From positions 1,197,501 to 1,261,500 of the forward strand of contig JADJOM010000003.1 in NCBI GenBank assembly GCA_016713785.1: a stretch of 64,000 bases of DNA, in the 5' to 3' direction. Shown one piece after another: positions 54,169 through 62,785 of the stretch (positions within the stretch are counted from its first letter, which is position 1; each line of letters opens with the position of its first letter). The position numbers and the translations under genes are program-made. The stretch comes from Gemmatimonadota bacterium. GTDB lineage: Bacteria > Gemmatimonadota > Gemmatimonadetes > Gemmatimonadales > GWC2-71-9. The notes beneath the pieces are model-generated. The model worked only from the letters and a program-made list of their open reading frames with translations, was not told the origin of the DNA and searched no databases.

Positions 54169-54174
54169 TAGATT
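54169..54174 (+). promoter_or_regulatory. TANNNT -10 box close to the ppk1 start
   Basis: TAGATT ends seven bases before the GTG start of ppk1 at 54182; no ribosome-binding site lies between. A Pho-box-like element (54124-54141) is 27 bases upstream of it. Confidence 0.5.
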
Positions 54175-54181
54175 CCGGCCT

Positions 54182-56335
54182 GTGACCGACGCCACCCTGC
54201 CCCAGGCCGACCTCCGTCCGGAGCCCGCCCCGGACCTGACCCAGGCCGCGCTGTACATCAACCGCGAGCTCTCGTGGCTCGAGTTCAACCGCCGGGTGCT
54301 GCACGAGGCGGAGGATCCCCGCACCCCGCTGCTCGAGCGGCTCAAGTTCCACGGCATCTTCAGCTCCAACCTCGACGAGTTCTTCCAGATCCGCGTGGCC
54401 GGCCTCAAGGACCAGCTGGCGGCCGGCTACGCGGAGCGCTCCCCGGACGGGCAGACGCCGGAGGAGCAGCTGCGCCACATCGCGGCAGTGGTGCGGGAGC
54501 AGGTCCGGGTCCACGGCCGGACGCTGCACGCGGAGGTCCTGCCCGGCCTGGCCCGCCACGGCGTGGTGCTCCTCGACATCGCCGACCTGACCGACGAGGA
54601 ACGGGGCCAGCTCGACCGCTACTTCCACGCCAATGTCTTCCCCGTCCTCACGCCCCTCGCGGTGGACCCCGCACACCCGTTCCCGTACATCTCCAACCTG
54701 AGCCTGTCCCTCGCGGTGGCGCTGCGCGCCGCTGACGGCGAGGACCGCTTTGCGCGGGTGAAGGTGCCCAAGATCCTCCCCCGCTTCGTCCGGGTGGGCG
54801 AGGGATGGCGCTACCTGCCCCTGGAGCAGCTGGTGGCGGCGAACATCGAGGCGCTCTTCCCCGGCGTGGAGATCCTGGGCTGCTTCCCCTTCCGCATCAC
54901 GCGGAACACCGACTTCGAGGTGGACCACGACGAGGCCGAGGACCTGCTCAGCACCATCCAGGAGGAGGTCCGCAACCGGCGGTTCGGGGCGGTGGTGCGA
55001 CTGGAGGTGGCGCCCAACCTGCCGCACTCCATCCGCGAGGTGCTGCTCTCCGAGTTCAATGCGGCCCAGGAGGCGCAGGCCGCCCCGCTCGGCGCGGACG
55101 ACGTCTACGAGGTCAGCGGCCTGCTCGACACGGCCGACCTGCTCTCGCTGGCCGCGGCGATCGACCTGCCGGCGCTCAAGGACGTTCCGCACTACCCCGT
55201 CACCCAGCACCGCATGGGCTCGGCCCGGAACATCTTCGAGGTGATTCGCGAAGGGGACATCCTGGTGCACCACCCCTACGAGAGCTTCACCGGCTCCGTG
55301 GAGCGGTTCATCCAGACGGCGGTCGATGACCCCGACGTGGTGGCGATCAAGCTGACGCTGTACCGGACGGGGGGCGACTCGAGCATCGCCCGGCTGCTGG
55401 CCCAGGCCGCCGAGCGGGGCAAGCAGGTGGCGGTGCTGATCGAACTGCAGGCGCGGTTCGACGAGGAGAACAACATCCGCTGGGCCCAGCGGCTGGAGGA
55501 CGTGGGCGTGCACGTGAGCTATGGCGTGGCCGGGCTCAAGACGCACGCCAAGGTCATGCTGGTGGTGCGGCGCGAGGGGGACACCATGCGCCGCTACCTG
55601 CACCTGGGCACCGGCAACTATCACCCCCGCACCGCCCGGCTCTACACCGATTTCGGGCTGTTCACGGCGGACCCGGAGCTGGGCGCCGACCTGACCGACC
55701 TCTTCAACGTGCTCACCGGCTTCGCCGCGCCACAGCACTACCGGCGCCTGATCACCGCCCCGCGGGGGATGCGGGAGCGCTTCCTGGCCATGATCCGTCG
55801 GGAGGCGGAGCACGCCCGCGCCGGGCGCCCGGCGCGGGTCCTGGCCAAGATGAACGCGCTGGTCGACGCGCCGCTGATCCACGCGCTCTACGAGGCCTCG
55901 CAGGCGGGGGTCACGGTGGACCTGATCGTGCGCGGCATCTGCTGCCTGCGCCCCGGGATCCCGGGCGTGAGTGAGCGGATCCGGGTGATCAGCATCATCG
56001 GCCGGTTCCTGGAGCACTCGCGGGCGTTCTATTTCCTGAATGGCGGGCACGAGGAGGTCTACATCGGCTCCGCGGACTGGATGCCGCGCAACCTCGACCG
56101 GCGCATCGAGGCGGTCACGCCGATCCTCGACCCGGCGCACCGGGCCGCGCTGCGCGACCTGCTGGTGCTGATGTGGCAGGACAACCGGCAGGCGTGGGAC
56201 CTCACCGCGGATGGGCGCTATACCCAGCGCCAGCCCCCGGCCCCCGAACTGGAGCTGGCCACCCATCGGGTGCTGGTGGAGAGCTACCGCGAGACCGGGC
56301 GACTGACCGGGGAGTTTCCCACCGCCCAGCGCTGA
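54182..56335 (+). CDS. ppk1: Polyphosphate kinase 1
   Basis: 717 residues. The N-terminal 'YINRELSWLEFNRRVLHEAEDPRTPLLERLKFHGIFSSNLDEFFQIRVAGLKDQ' and the phosphorylated His455 of 'GLKTHAKVMLVVRREG' are standard PPK1, as are 'LHLGTGNYHPRTARLYTDFGLFTADPELG' and 'GSADWMPRNLDRRIE'. It polymerises ATP gamma-phosphate into polyphosphate. GTG start. It ends one base before the dnaJ stop, tail to tail. Confidence 0.96.
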   Translation: MTDATLPQADLRPEPAPDLTQAALYINRELSWLEFNRRVLHEAEDPRTPLLERLKFHGIFSSNLDEFFQIRVAGLKDQLAAGYAERSPDGQTPEEQLRHIAAVVREQVRVHGRTLHAEVLPGLARHGVVLLDIADLTDEERGQLDRYFHANVFPVLTPLAVDPAHPFPYISNLSLSLAVALRAADGEDRFARVKVPKILPRFVRVGEGWRYLPLEQLVAANIEALFPGVEILGCFPFRITRNTDFEVDHDEAEDLLSTIQEEVRNRRFGAVVRLEVAPNLPHSIREVLLSEFNAAQEAQAAPLGADDVYEVSGLLDTADLLSLAAAIDLPALKDVPHYPVTQHRMGSARNIFEVIREGDILVHHPYESFTGSVERFIQTAVDDPDVVAIKLTLYRTGGDSSIARLLAQAAERGKQVAVLIELQARFDEENNIRWAQRLEDVGVHVSYGVAGLKTHAKVMLVVRREGDTMRRYLHLGTGNYHPRTARLYTDFGLFTADPELGADLTDLFNVLTGFAAPQHYRRLITAPRGMRERFLAMIRREAEHARAGRPARVLAKMNALVDAPLIHALYEASQAGVTVDLIVRGICCLRPGIPGVSERIRVISIIGRFLEHSRAFYFLNGGHEEVYIGSADWMPRNLDRRIEAVTPILDPAHRAALRDLLVLMWQDNRQAWDLTADGRYTQRQPPAPELELATHRVLVESYRETGRLTGEFPTAQR

Positions 56336-56336
56336 G

Positions 56337-57470
56337 CTAGATCGCGAGTCCGCTCGCCTCGGCGAACTTGCGGAGCAGTTCCTCCTGCTCGGGGGTGACC
56401 TGCTCCGGGATCTGCACCTGGATCTGCACCAGCTGGTCGCCCTTCCGCTCCCCCTTCTCGATCCCCAGGCCCTTGATCCGGAACTTCCGCCCCGGCTGCG
56501 TGCCGGGCGGGATCCGGAGCACCACCTTCTTCCCATCCAGCGTCCGCACCCGAAGCCGGGTGCCGAGCACCGCCTGGGCCAGGTTGATCGGCACTTCGCA
56601 GACCAGGTCGAGCCCCTCCCGGTGGAAGAACCGGTCGGCCTGGACCTGGAACGTCACGAGGATGTCGCCGGGCGGCAGCCCGGGCGCGCTGGGCTGGCCC
56701 TGACCCTTGAGCCGGACCTTGGTCCCGGACTCGGTGCCCACCGGGACGGTGATCAGCACCTCGCGCTCGGCGCGCACCTCGCCCTCCCCCTGGCAGGCCG
56801 GGCAGGGGATCGACGGCATCTTGCCGCGGCCCCGGCACTGCGGGCAGGGCCGGCTCACCGCGAAGCCCCCCTGGCCGAACGTGACCGACCCGCGCCCGTT
56901 GCACTCGGGGCAGCTGGTCACCTTGGCGCCCGGCGCGGCCCCGCTGCCGGCGCAACTGCGGCAGGTCTCGTTCAGGGGCAGGCGCACCGGCACCTTGCCA
57001 CCGAGTGCGGCCACGCGGAAGGGGATCTCCACCAGGGTCTCGATGGCGTCGGCCGAGGTGTCCTCGCGCCGCGCCCCGCCGGCGCCGGCACGGCCGAAGA
57101 TCGAGGAGAAGATGTCGCCCAGGCCGAAGCTGCCGAGGTCGGAGAAATCGAAACTCTCCGTCCCCGGACCGGCGCCCCCCGTGGTCCCGGCGGCGGGACG
57201 GCCGGCCCCACCCGAGGAGGCGCCGGAGCGACGGAAGCCGCCGCCATCGAAGGCGCCCAGCCGGCGCATCTGGTCGTACTGCTTGCGCTTGTCGGCGTCG
57301 GCGAGGACGGAGTGGGCCTCCGAGATCTCCTTGAAGCGCTCGGCGGCCTGCGGGTTGTTCGGGTTGGCGTCGGGATGGTACTGCTTGGCAAGCCGCCGGT
57401 AGGCTTTCTTGACCTCGTCCGGGGTCGCGCTATCGGGAACCCCGAGGACCTGGTAGAAGTCCCGGGCCAC
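56337..57470 (-). CDS. dnaJ: Chaperone DnaJ
   Basis: 377 residues. J domain (1-65) with HPD, a Gly/Phe-rich linker (about 75-145), four zinc motifs CRSCAGSG, CPECNGRG, CPQCRGRG and CPACQGEG (about 175-245), and the client-binding C-terminus. The canonical co-chaperone of DnaK. The GTG start at 57470 is two bases from the grpE stop. dnaK is not in the window. Confidence 0.96.
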   Translation of the reverse strand: MARDFYQVLGVPDSATPDEVKKAYRRLAKQYHPDANPNNPQAAERFKEISEAHSVLADADKRKQYDQMRRLGAFDGGGFRRSGASSGGAGRPAAGTTGGAGPGTESFDFSDLGSFGLGDIFSSIFGRAGAGGARREDTSADAIETLVEIPFRVAALGGKVPVRLPLNETCRSCAGSGAAPGAKVTSCPECNGRGSVTFGQGGFAVSRPCPQCRGRGKMPSIPCPACQGEGEVRAEREVLITVPVGTESGTKVRLKGQGQPSAPGLPPGDILVTFQVQADRFFHREGLDLVCEVPINLAQAVLGTRLRVRTLDGKKVVLRIPPGTQPGRKFRIKGLGIEKGERKGDQLVQIQVQIPEQVTPEQEELLRKFAEASGLAI

Positions 57471-57472
57471 GG

Positions 57473-58060
57473 TCAGGCATGCCCTTCGGCCGAATACACC
57501 TGGACCCGGGCGGGGCGGATCAGCCCGCCCTTGAAGCGATACCCGGCCTGGAAGGTGGCGGCGACGGTGTGATCCTGCGCGGCCGCCGGCGGGGCGATGA
57601 CCGACACCGCCTCCGCGATCGCGGGGTCGAACGGCTGGCCGGCGGGGTCGATGCGCTCGAGGCCGGCGGCTTCCAGCTCCTTGCGCAGCTTGCGGTCGAT
57701 CATGACCAGCGCCTGCTGCACCACATCGCCGCTGCCGGTGGTGGCGCCGGCCACCACCCGGTCCAGATCGTCGAGCACATCGAGCAGCCGGACGGCGAGC
57801 GCGGCCTGAGAGCGATGAGTCAGTTCCTCGCGCTCCCGTGCGGCCCGCTTGCGGTAGTTGTCGTACTCGGCGGCGAGACGCAGGTGCCGGTCACGAGCCG
57901 CCGCCACCTCGTCTTCCAGCCGCCGGATGGCCTCGGGTGCAGGCTCCAGCGGCAGCCCGCCAACGGCCGGATCGGCGGACCCCGCCGCCGCGGGCACCCG
58001 CATCGCCGGTGGGAGCGGTATCCTCGGGGAGGGGGGTACCCTCAAGATCCTGTCTGTCAT
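57473..58060 (-). CDS. grpE: Nucleotide exchange factor GrpE
   Basis: 195 residues. A long N-terminal coiled coil ('EAIRRLEDEVAAARDRHLRLAAEYDNYRKRAAREREEL') and the C-terminal beta domain 'DPAIAEAVSVIAPPAAAQDHTVAATFQAGYRFKGGLIRPARVQVY' are typical. It releases ADP from DnaK. The first 35 residues are Pro-rich and variable. No CIRCE or HrcA gene is seen before it. Confidence 0.93.
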   Translation of the reverse strand: MTDRILRVPPSPRIPLPPAMRVPAAAGSADPAVGGLPLEPAPEAIRRLEDEVAAARDRHLRLAAEYDNYRKRAAREREELTHRSQAALAVRLLDVLDDLDRVVAGATTGSGDVVQQALVMIDRKLRKELEAAGLERIDPAGQPFDPAIAEAVSVIAPPAAAQDHTVAATFQAGYRFKGGLIRPARVQVYSAEGHA

Positions 58061-58144
58061 CCACTTGCCAGATCGCCTCGTTGCGGTCGAACCAAAGATA
58101 ACAGCAACGGGCGTGCCCTGAGAGTGGGCCAGTCTGGCAGGCTG

Positions 58145-61100
58145 TCAGGGCGCGGGCGCGGGCCCGGAGATCGGCAGCCAGCGCTGCAGGAGGCTGTTCA
58201 GGTCCTCGATTCCTACCGGCTTGGTGAGGTAGTCGTCCATGCCGGCCGCGAGGCAGGCCTCCCGGTCACCCTGCATGGCATTCGCGGTCATGGCGATGAT
58301 GGGCAGGCGGCTGGACTCGATGGTCTCGCGGATCAACCGGGTCGCCGTGAAGCCATCCATCTCTGGCATGAGGCAGTCCATGAGGACGAGGTCGTAGGTG
58401 AAATGGCCGACCATCTCCACCGCTTCGATGCCGTTCCCCGCGACATCCACCCGGCAGCCCAGCTTCCGGAGCATCTTGGTGGCCACCTTCTGGTTCACCA
58501 CGTTGTCCTCGACCAGGAGAATGCGCGGACCCGGGTTGGGCTCGGACGCCGCGGACGCCGCGGGCGGCGCGGCAGTCGGGGGCGCCTGGACCGCGACTTC
58601 CACGCTGAGGCAGCGCTCGAGTTCGGCCACCAGGCGAGCCTCCGGCACCGGCTTGCTGACCATCGCCTGGAACAGTTCCGGACGTGCGACCCGCAGCCCG
58701 CTCGAGGAGGCCAGCAGCATCCGGGGGGCCGAGGCGCCGAACCCCTCGAGCACCGCCTCCGCGAAGCCCACCCCGTCGGTGCCGGGCATCAGGTGGTCGA
58801 CGACCACCACATCCACCCGCCGCGCGGCCCCCGCCTCACCCCGGAGCAGCTGCAGGCCTTCCTCCGCCCCCGAGGCCAGCAGCACCTCGGCCCCGACCCG
58901 CCGCAGCTGGTTCTGGAACACCTTGCGGGAGAGCGGCAGGTCGTCGACGACCAGGACGCGTCTCCCCACCAGCGGCCGCGGTGCCGGCCCGGACGCCTCC
59001 GGCTGGGCCAGGGGCGCCGGCAGCACGAGCGTGAAGCAGCTGCCCTCGCCGGGCGCGCTCTCGACTTCCAGCGATCCTCCCAGCAGCTCCGCGAGGCGGC
59101 TCGAAATGGCGAGGCCCAGGCCGGTCCCGCCGTACTTCCGCGTGGTGGCGACCTCCGCCTGCTCGAACGACTGAAAGAGCCGGGCCATGGCCTCGGGTGG
59201 GATTCCGATCCCGGTGTCCCGCACCGCAAAGGCGAGCAGGCGACGCGACGGCTCCCGGCGCTCGCTGACCTCGATGGTCACCGAACCCTGCTCGGTGAAC
59301 TTGAGGGCATTGCCCAGGAGGTTGAGCAGGATCTGCCGCAGGCGGCCGGGGTCGGTCACCAGCCGGGGGTCGAGGTCACCGGGGAACGAGACGGTCACCT
59401 CGAGCCCCTTCTCCGCGGCCGGCGGGGCCAGCAGGTCGGCCACCTCCTCCACCGCGCGCCGGGTGTCGGTCGGGACGGCCTCGACCGCCAGCTTGCCGGC
59501 CTCGACCTTGGAGAAGTCCAGGATGTCATTGATCACCGCGAGCAGCGCGTCGGCGGACGCCCGGATGGTCTCGGCGAACTCCCGCTGCTCGGCGTCCAGG
59601 GGGGTGTCGAGCAGGAGGTTGGTCATGCCCATCACGCCGTTCATGGGCGTCCGGATCTCGTGGCTCATCATGGCCAGGAACTCGGACTTGGCGCGGGTGC
59701 CGGCCTCGGCCCGATCACGCGCGTCGGCCAGCTCGCGCATGGACCGATGCAGCGCCTCCTCGGCCTGACGGCGCGCGGTGACGTCGCTGGTGGAACCGGC
59801 CATGCGGATGGGCCGGCCCGTAGCGTCGCAGACCGCCTGCCCCCGCCCGCGCAGCCAGCGCCAGGTCCCGTCCGCGTGCCGCGCGCGGTACTCGACGTCG
59901 ACGGGTGCGCCCGACGCGAGGCCGCGGGTGAAGGCCTCGTGAAAGCGCTCCTGGTCCTCCGGATGAACGTACCGGAGATACTCCTCCGGGGCGCCGCTCA
60001 GCTCCTCCGCGGCCACGCCCAGCAGGTCGACATGGCGGGCAGAGTACCACACCCGCTCCTCGACGACATTCCAGTCCCAGATGCCATCGCTGGTGCCCTG
60101 CACCGCCAGGGCGAACCGCTCCTCGCCGAGCGCCAGCGCTTCCGCCGCCTGCTTCCGTTCAGAGATGTTGTGGTGCGCCACCACGGCGCCGAGCACCGGA
60201 TCGCCGAGCGGGGTGACCTGCAGGGAGAACCAGCGCTTGTCGGTGGGGCTGTCGCAGGGGTACTCGAGCTCGAAGCGCGGCAGCCGGCCTGCCAGGACCG
60301 CCGAGATGCCCTCGTGCGCCGGGAGGGCCTCCTCGCTCCGCTGGCCGCGGGCCCCGGCGCAGACCTGCAGGTAGTTCGAGCCGACCCCCGCGCTCCGCGG
60401 GCAGTCCTCGCCCGCCCCGACACTCATGGCGGCAAATTCACGCCACGCCCGGTTCACGGCGTGGATGGTCCCATCCGGGGCGAGGACGGCCACCTGGGCG
60501 TCCATGGAATCGAGGACTCCCCGTTCGAACTCGGCCTGCTGCCGGAGGGCCGCCTCGGCCAGCCGCTCGCGGGTGATGTCGCGCAGTGCGCCCGCGATCC
60601 CCTGGGCCCAGTCGAACGGCACCCGGGTCGGTGCAAGGGTCAGCTCGACCCAGCATGCCCCGTCGTCCTGGGTCGGGAGGCGACAGGTGAAGACGCGCTG
60701 CGGCCCGGCAACGGCCCGGTGGGCCACCAGGGCCTCGGCCACGCGGTCCCGATCGTCCGGGTGCACCAGGTCCGGCAGGGGCCGCCCGAGCATCTGCGTG
60801 GCCGGCAGCCCGGTGAGCCGCGCCCAGGCGGAGCTCACCAGCGTGAGGCGCCCCGCCGCGTCGGCGGCAAAGATGATTTCCCCGGTCCGCTCGAGCGTGT
60901 GCCGCAGGGTCTCCTCCGAGGCCGCCAGGCGCATCATCGCGTCATGCAGGCGGCGCCCGAGCGTCCCGACCTCATCCTCGGGGAGCGCCTGGACGACGGC
61001 GCCCAGCCCCGCGGCATCCTCCGAGGCTACCGCCTGCCCGACACGGTATAGCGGGCGGCGCACCAGCCGGTCCACGGCGAGCGCCGTGACGAGCAGGATG

Positions 61101-61681
61101 CCGAGCGCCGCCCCCAGGCTGAGGAGTGTGATCCGGGTGGTGGTGAGGGTCGCCGACTGCAGCAGCGCCTGCCGGCTCAGCCGGACCGAGACCCCGGCGT
61201 ACTCCAGGGGGTGCCCGAGACCGACCTTGCCCGGCCGCAGGAAGCGCAGGGCGAAGGTCAGCTCGGCGGCGTCGGGGGAGGCCTCCACCAGTTCGCGCTC
61301 GCCGATCGCGGTATCCGCCAGCAGGCGCGGCAGCGCTTCGGCGGCGGTACTATCGAGGCGGCGCCCGAACCAGTCACCCCGGGTGGAGGCCACCACCCGG
61401 GGTGGCGTGCCCATCGCCACGGCGATGCGAGTGACTCCCGGCTCGGCCCCGAGCGCGGAGACGAAGCGTGCCAGGTCGGTCGGATCGGAGAGGGTCTCGG
61501 CCGCGAGGGCGACGGCGTGCGCCAGCGCGATGCCGCGGCCGCGCGCCGCGCGCTCCACCTCCCGGTCGACCAGCGCGTGGTTGATGGCCGCGGCCAGCCC
61601 CGCGAGCAGGCCACCGGCCAGCGCGATCGGGAGTGACACCTTCAACGCAAGCGTCCGCGGGCGAGGAATCGACCAGATCAT
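58145..61681 (-). CDS. Hybrid sensor histidine kinase with PAS and two receivers
   Basis: 1,178 residues. Membrane segments at about 15-36 and 180-205 enclose an outside sensor region of about 140 residues. Then HAMP (about 205-255), three PAS-like domains (about 256-370, 385-510, 515-640), HisKA with His674 in 'MMSHEIRTP', HATPase (about 770-910), and two receiver domains (about 930-1040 and 1065-1178) with 'VVVDHLMPGTDG' and 'LVLMDCLMPEMDG'. The ATG at 61681 overlaps the stop of the substrate-binding gene (ATGA); four residues earlier a GTG is also in frame. No DNA-binding output is fused. Confidence 0.92.
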   Translation of the reverse strand: MIWSIPRPRTLALKVSLPIALAGGLLAGLAAAINHALVDREVERAARGRGIALAHAVALAAETLSDPTDLARFVSALGAEPGVTRIAVAMGTPPRVVASTRGDWFGRRLDSTAAEALPRLLADTAIGERELVEASPDAAELTFALRFLRPGKVGLGHPLEYAGVSVRLSRQALLQSATLTTTRITLLSLGAALGILLVTALAVDRLVRRPLYRVGQAVASEDAAGLGAVVQALPEDEVGTLGRRLHDAMMRLAASEETLRHTLERTGEIIFAADAAGRLTLVSSAWARLTGLPATQMLGRPLPDLVHPDDRDRVAEALVAHRAVAGPQRVFTCRLPTQDDGACWVELTLAPTRVPFDWAQGIAGALRDITRERLAEAALRQQAEFERGVLDSMDAQVAVLAPDGTIHAVNRAWREFAAMSVGAGEDCPRSAGVGSNYLQVCAGARGQRSEEALPAHEGISAVLAGRLPRFELEYPCDSPTDKRWFSLQVTPLGDPVLGAVVAHHNISERKQAAEALALGEERFALAVQGTSDGIWDWNVVEERVWYSARHVDLLGVAAEELSGAPEEYLRYVHPEDQERFHEAFTRGLASGAPVDVEYRARHADGTWRWLRGRGQAVCDATGRPIRMAGSTSDVTARRQAEEALHRSMRELADARDRAEAGTRAKSEFLAMMSHEIRTPMNGVMGMTNLLLDTPLDAEQREFAETIRASADALLAVINDILDFSKVEAGKLAVEAVPTDTRRAVEEVADLLAPPAAEKGLEVTVSFPGDLDPRLVTDPGRLRQILLNLLGNALKFTEQGSVTIEVSERREPSRRLLAFAVRDTGIGIPPEAMARLFQSFEQAEVATTRKYGGTGLGLAISSRLAELLGGSLEVESAPGEGSCFTLVLPAPLAQPEASGPAPRPLVGRRVLVVDDLPLSRKVFQNQLRRVGAEVLLASGAEEGLQLLRGEAGAARRVDVVVVDHLMPGTDGVGFAEAVLEGFGASAPRMLLASSSGLRVARPELFQAMVSKPVPEARLVAELERCLSVEVAVQAPPTAAPPAASAASEPNPGPRILLVEDNVVNQKVATKMLRKLGCRVDVAGNGIEAVEMVGHFTYDLVLMDCLMPEMDGFTATRLIRETIESSRLPIIAMTANAMQGDREACLAAGMDDYLTKPVGIEDLNSLLQRWLPISGPAPAP

Positions 61682-62670
61682 GGCGCCGACCACCGGGGCG
61701 GACTCCCGAGCACCGCGGCCGTGGCCTCGGGGGCCAGCACCCGGTCGAGCGACTGCGGCCCCCGCAGTTCCCCGACCGACACCAGGATCTGGTGGGTGCG
61801 GGACAGGACCTCGGCGGCCTTGCCATCGGCACCCAGGAAGCGCTCCTGCTCCGCCAGCGCGACCAGGCGCATGCCCTGGTCGAGCGCCGCCCGAAAGGCC
61901 TGTGGCGAGATCCGCTCCCTCGCGGCCATGCGGGCGTCGGCTTCGACGGGATGCGCGAGGGCATACTGCCGCGCCCGCTCGAACCCCCTGAGCAGCGCCG
62001 TGACGGCCGCCCCCTCCGCGGCGAGGAAGGCGCTGTCGATCGCGGCGATGCCGAGGATCTCGCCCGGGAGGTCACGGCTGGAGAACAGGGTCCGGGTGCC
62101 GGGCAGCGCGGCGATATCCAGCGAGGCCGGCGGGTAGGTGACCACCGCGTCGACCGCCCCGCGGCGGAAGGCGGCCGGCATCTGCGGGAGATCCACCGGG
62201 ACGAGCTCGATGTCGGCCAGGGCCAGTCCGGCCCCCTCGAGCGCGCGCGCCAGCAGGTACAGGTTGAGGGTTCCCGGCTCGATCCCGACCCGGCGCCCCC
62301 GGAGCGACCGGAGGTCCGGGATGCCTGGCCGCGCCAGCACCACGTCGGCCCCGTCGGAGTAGTCGCTGACCAGGATCAGGCGCGGGCGCCGGGAGGAAAG
62401 CTCCCGGGCCTTGAGCAACTCGATGGTGCTGCCCGTGAACGCGTCGAGCTGTCCACGCTCGAAGGCCCGGCGCGTGTCCGACAGCGAGCTGAGCTCCACG
62501 ACCCGAACCCGGACCAGCGTGGTGTCGTACAGCCCGAGTTCCTGCGCGAGGAAGAAGTGCTCGTACCCCGGCCACGGGTTGATGCCGATGCGGAGTTCCG
62601 GAGGCGACGCCCCCCCGCAGGCCGGGAGGCCAGGCGCGAGACAGCAGAGCAACAGATGGAGTCGGCGCAT
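61678..62670 (-). CDS. ABC-type substrate-binding lipoprotein (NMT1/THI5-like)
   Basis: 330 residues. The signal ends 'LAPGLPAC', making Cys17 the lipid site. 'LRIGINPWPGYEHFFLAQELGLY', 'GQLDAFTGSTIELLKARELS', 'RRVGIEPGTLNLYLLARAL' and 'RRGAVDAVVTYPPASLDI' match the SsuA/THI5/NMT1 periplasmic binding fold for small anions or thiamine precursors. No permease or ATPase is adjacent; instead it overlaps a hybrid kinase gene (ATGA). A sensory rather than transport role is likely. Confidence 0.82.
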   Translation of the reverse strand: MRRLHLLLCCLAPGLPACGGASPPELRIGINPWPGYEHFFLAQELGLYDTTLVRVRVVELSSLSDTRRAFERGQLDAFTGSTIELLKARELSSRRPRLILVSDYSDGADVVLARPGIPDLRSLRGRRVGIEPGTLNLYLLARALEGAGLALADIELVPVDLPQMPAAFRRGAVDAVVTYPPASLDIAALPGTRTLFSSRDLPGEILGIAAIDSAFLAAEGAAVTALLRGFERARQYALAHPVEADARMAARERISPQAFRAALDQGMRLVALAEQERFLGADGKAAEVLSRTHQILVSVGELRGPQSLDRVLAPEATAAVLGSPPRWSAP

Positions 62671-62785
62671 CCTCGGGTCCTGGTCGGGCCAGCTCCACGG
62701 CTCCCGCGGCACGCAGGCGACCGGGGGAAGCGTGGGGGTCCCTTGCAGTATCGGCCCGGGCTGTCAGGGGATGAGCGGGAGAAGC

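Noticed and set aside
54095..56536. Open frame of 813 codons opposite ppk1
   Set aside because: Antisense of the clear PPK1 gene; no recognisable motif.
57479..61051. Open frame of 1,190 codons on the plus strand opposite grpE and the hybrid kinase
   Set aside because: It has the Arg/Gly/His/Pro-rich composition of an antisense frame in GC-rich DNA, with no domains; the minus-strand frames are clear GrpE and kinase.
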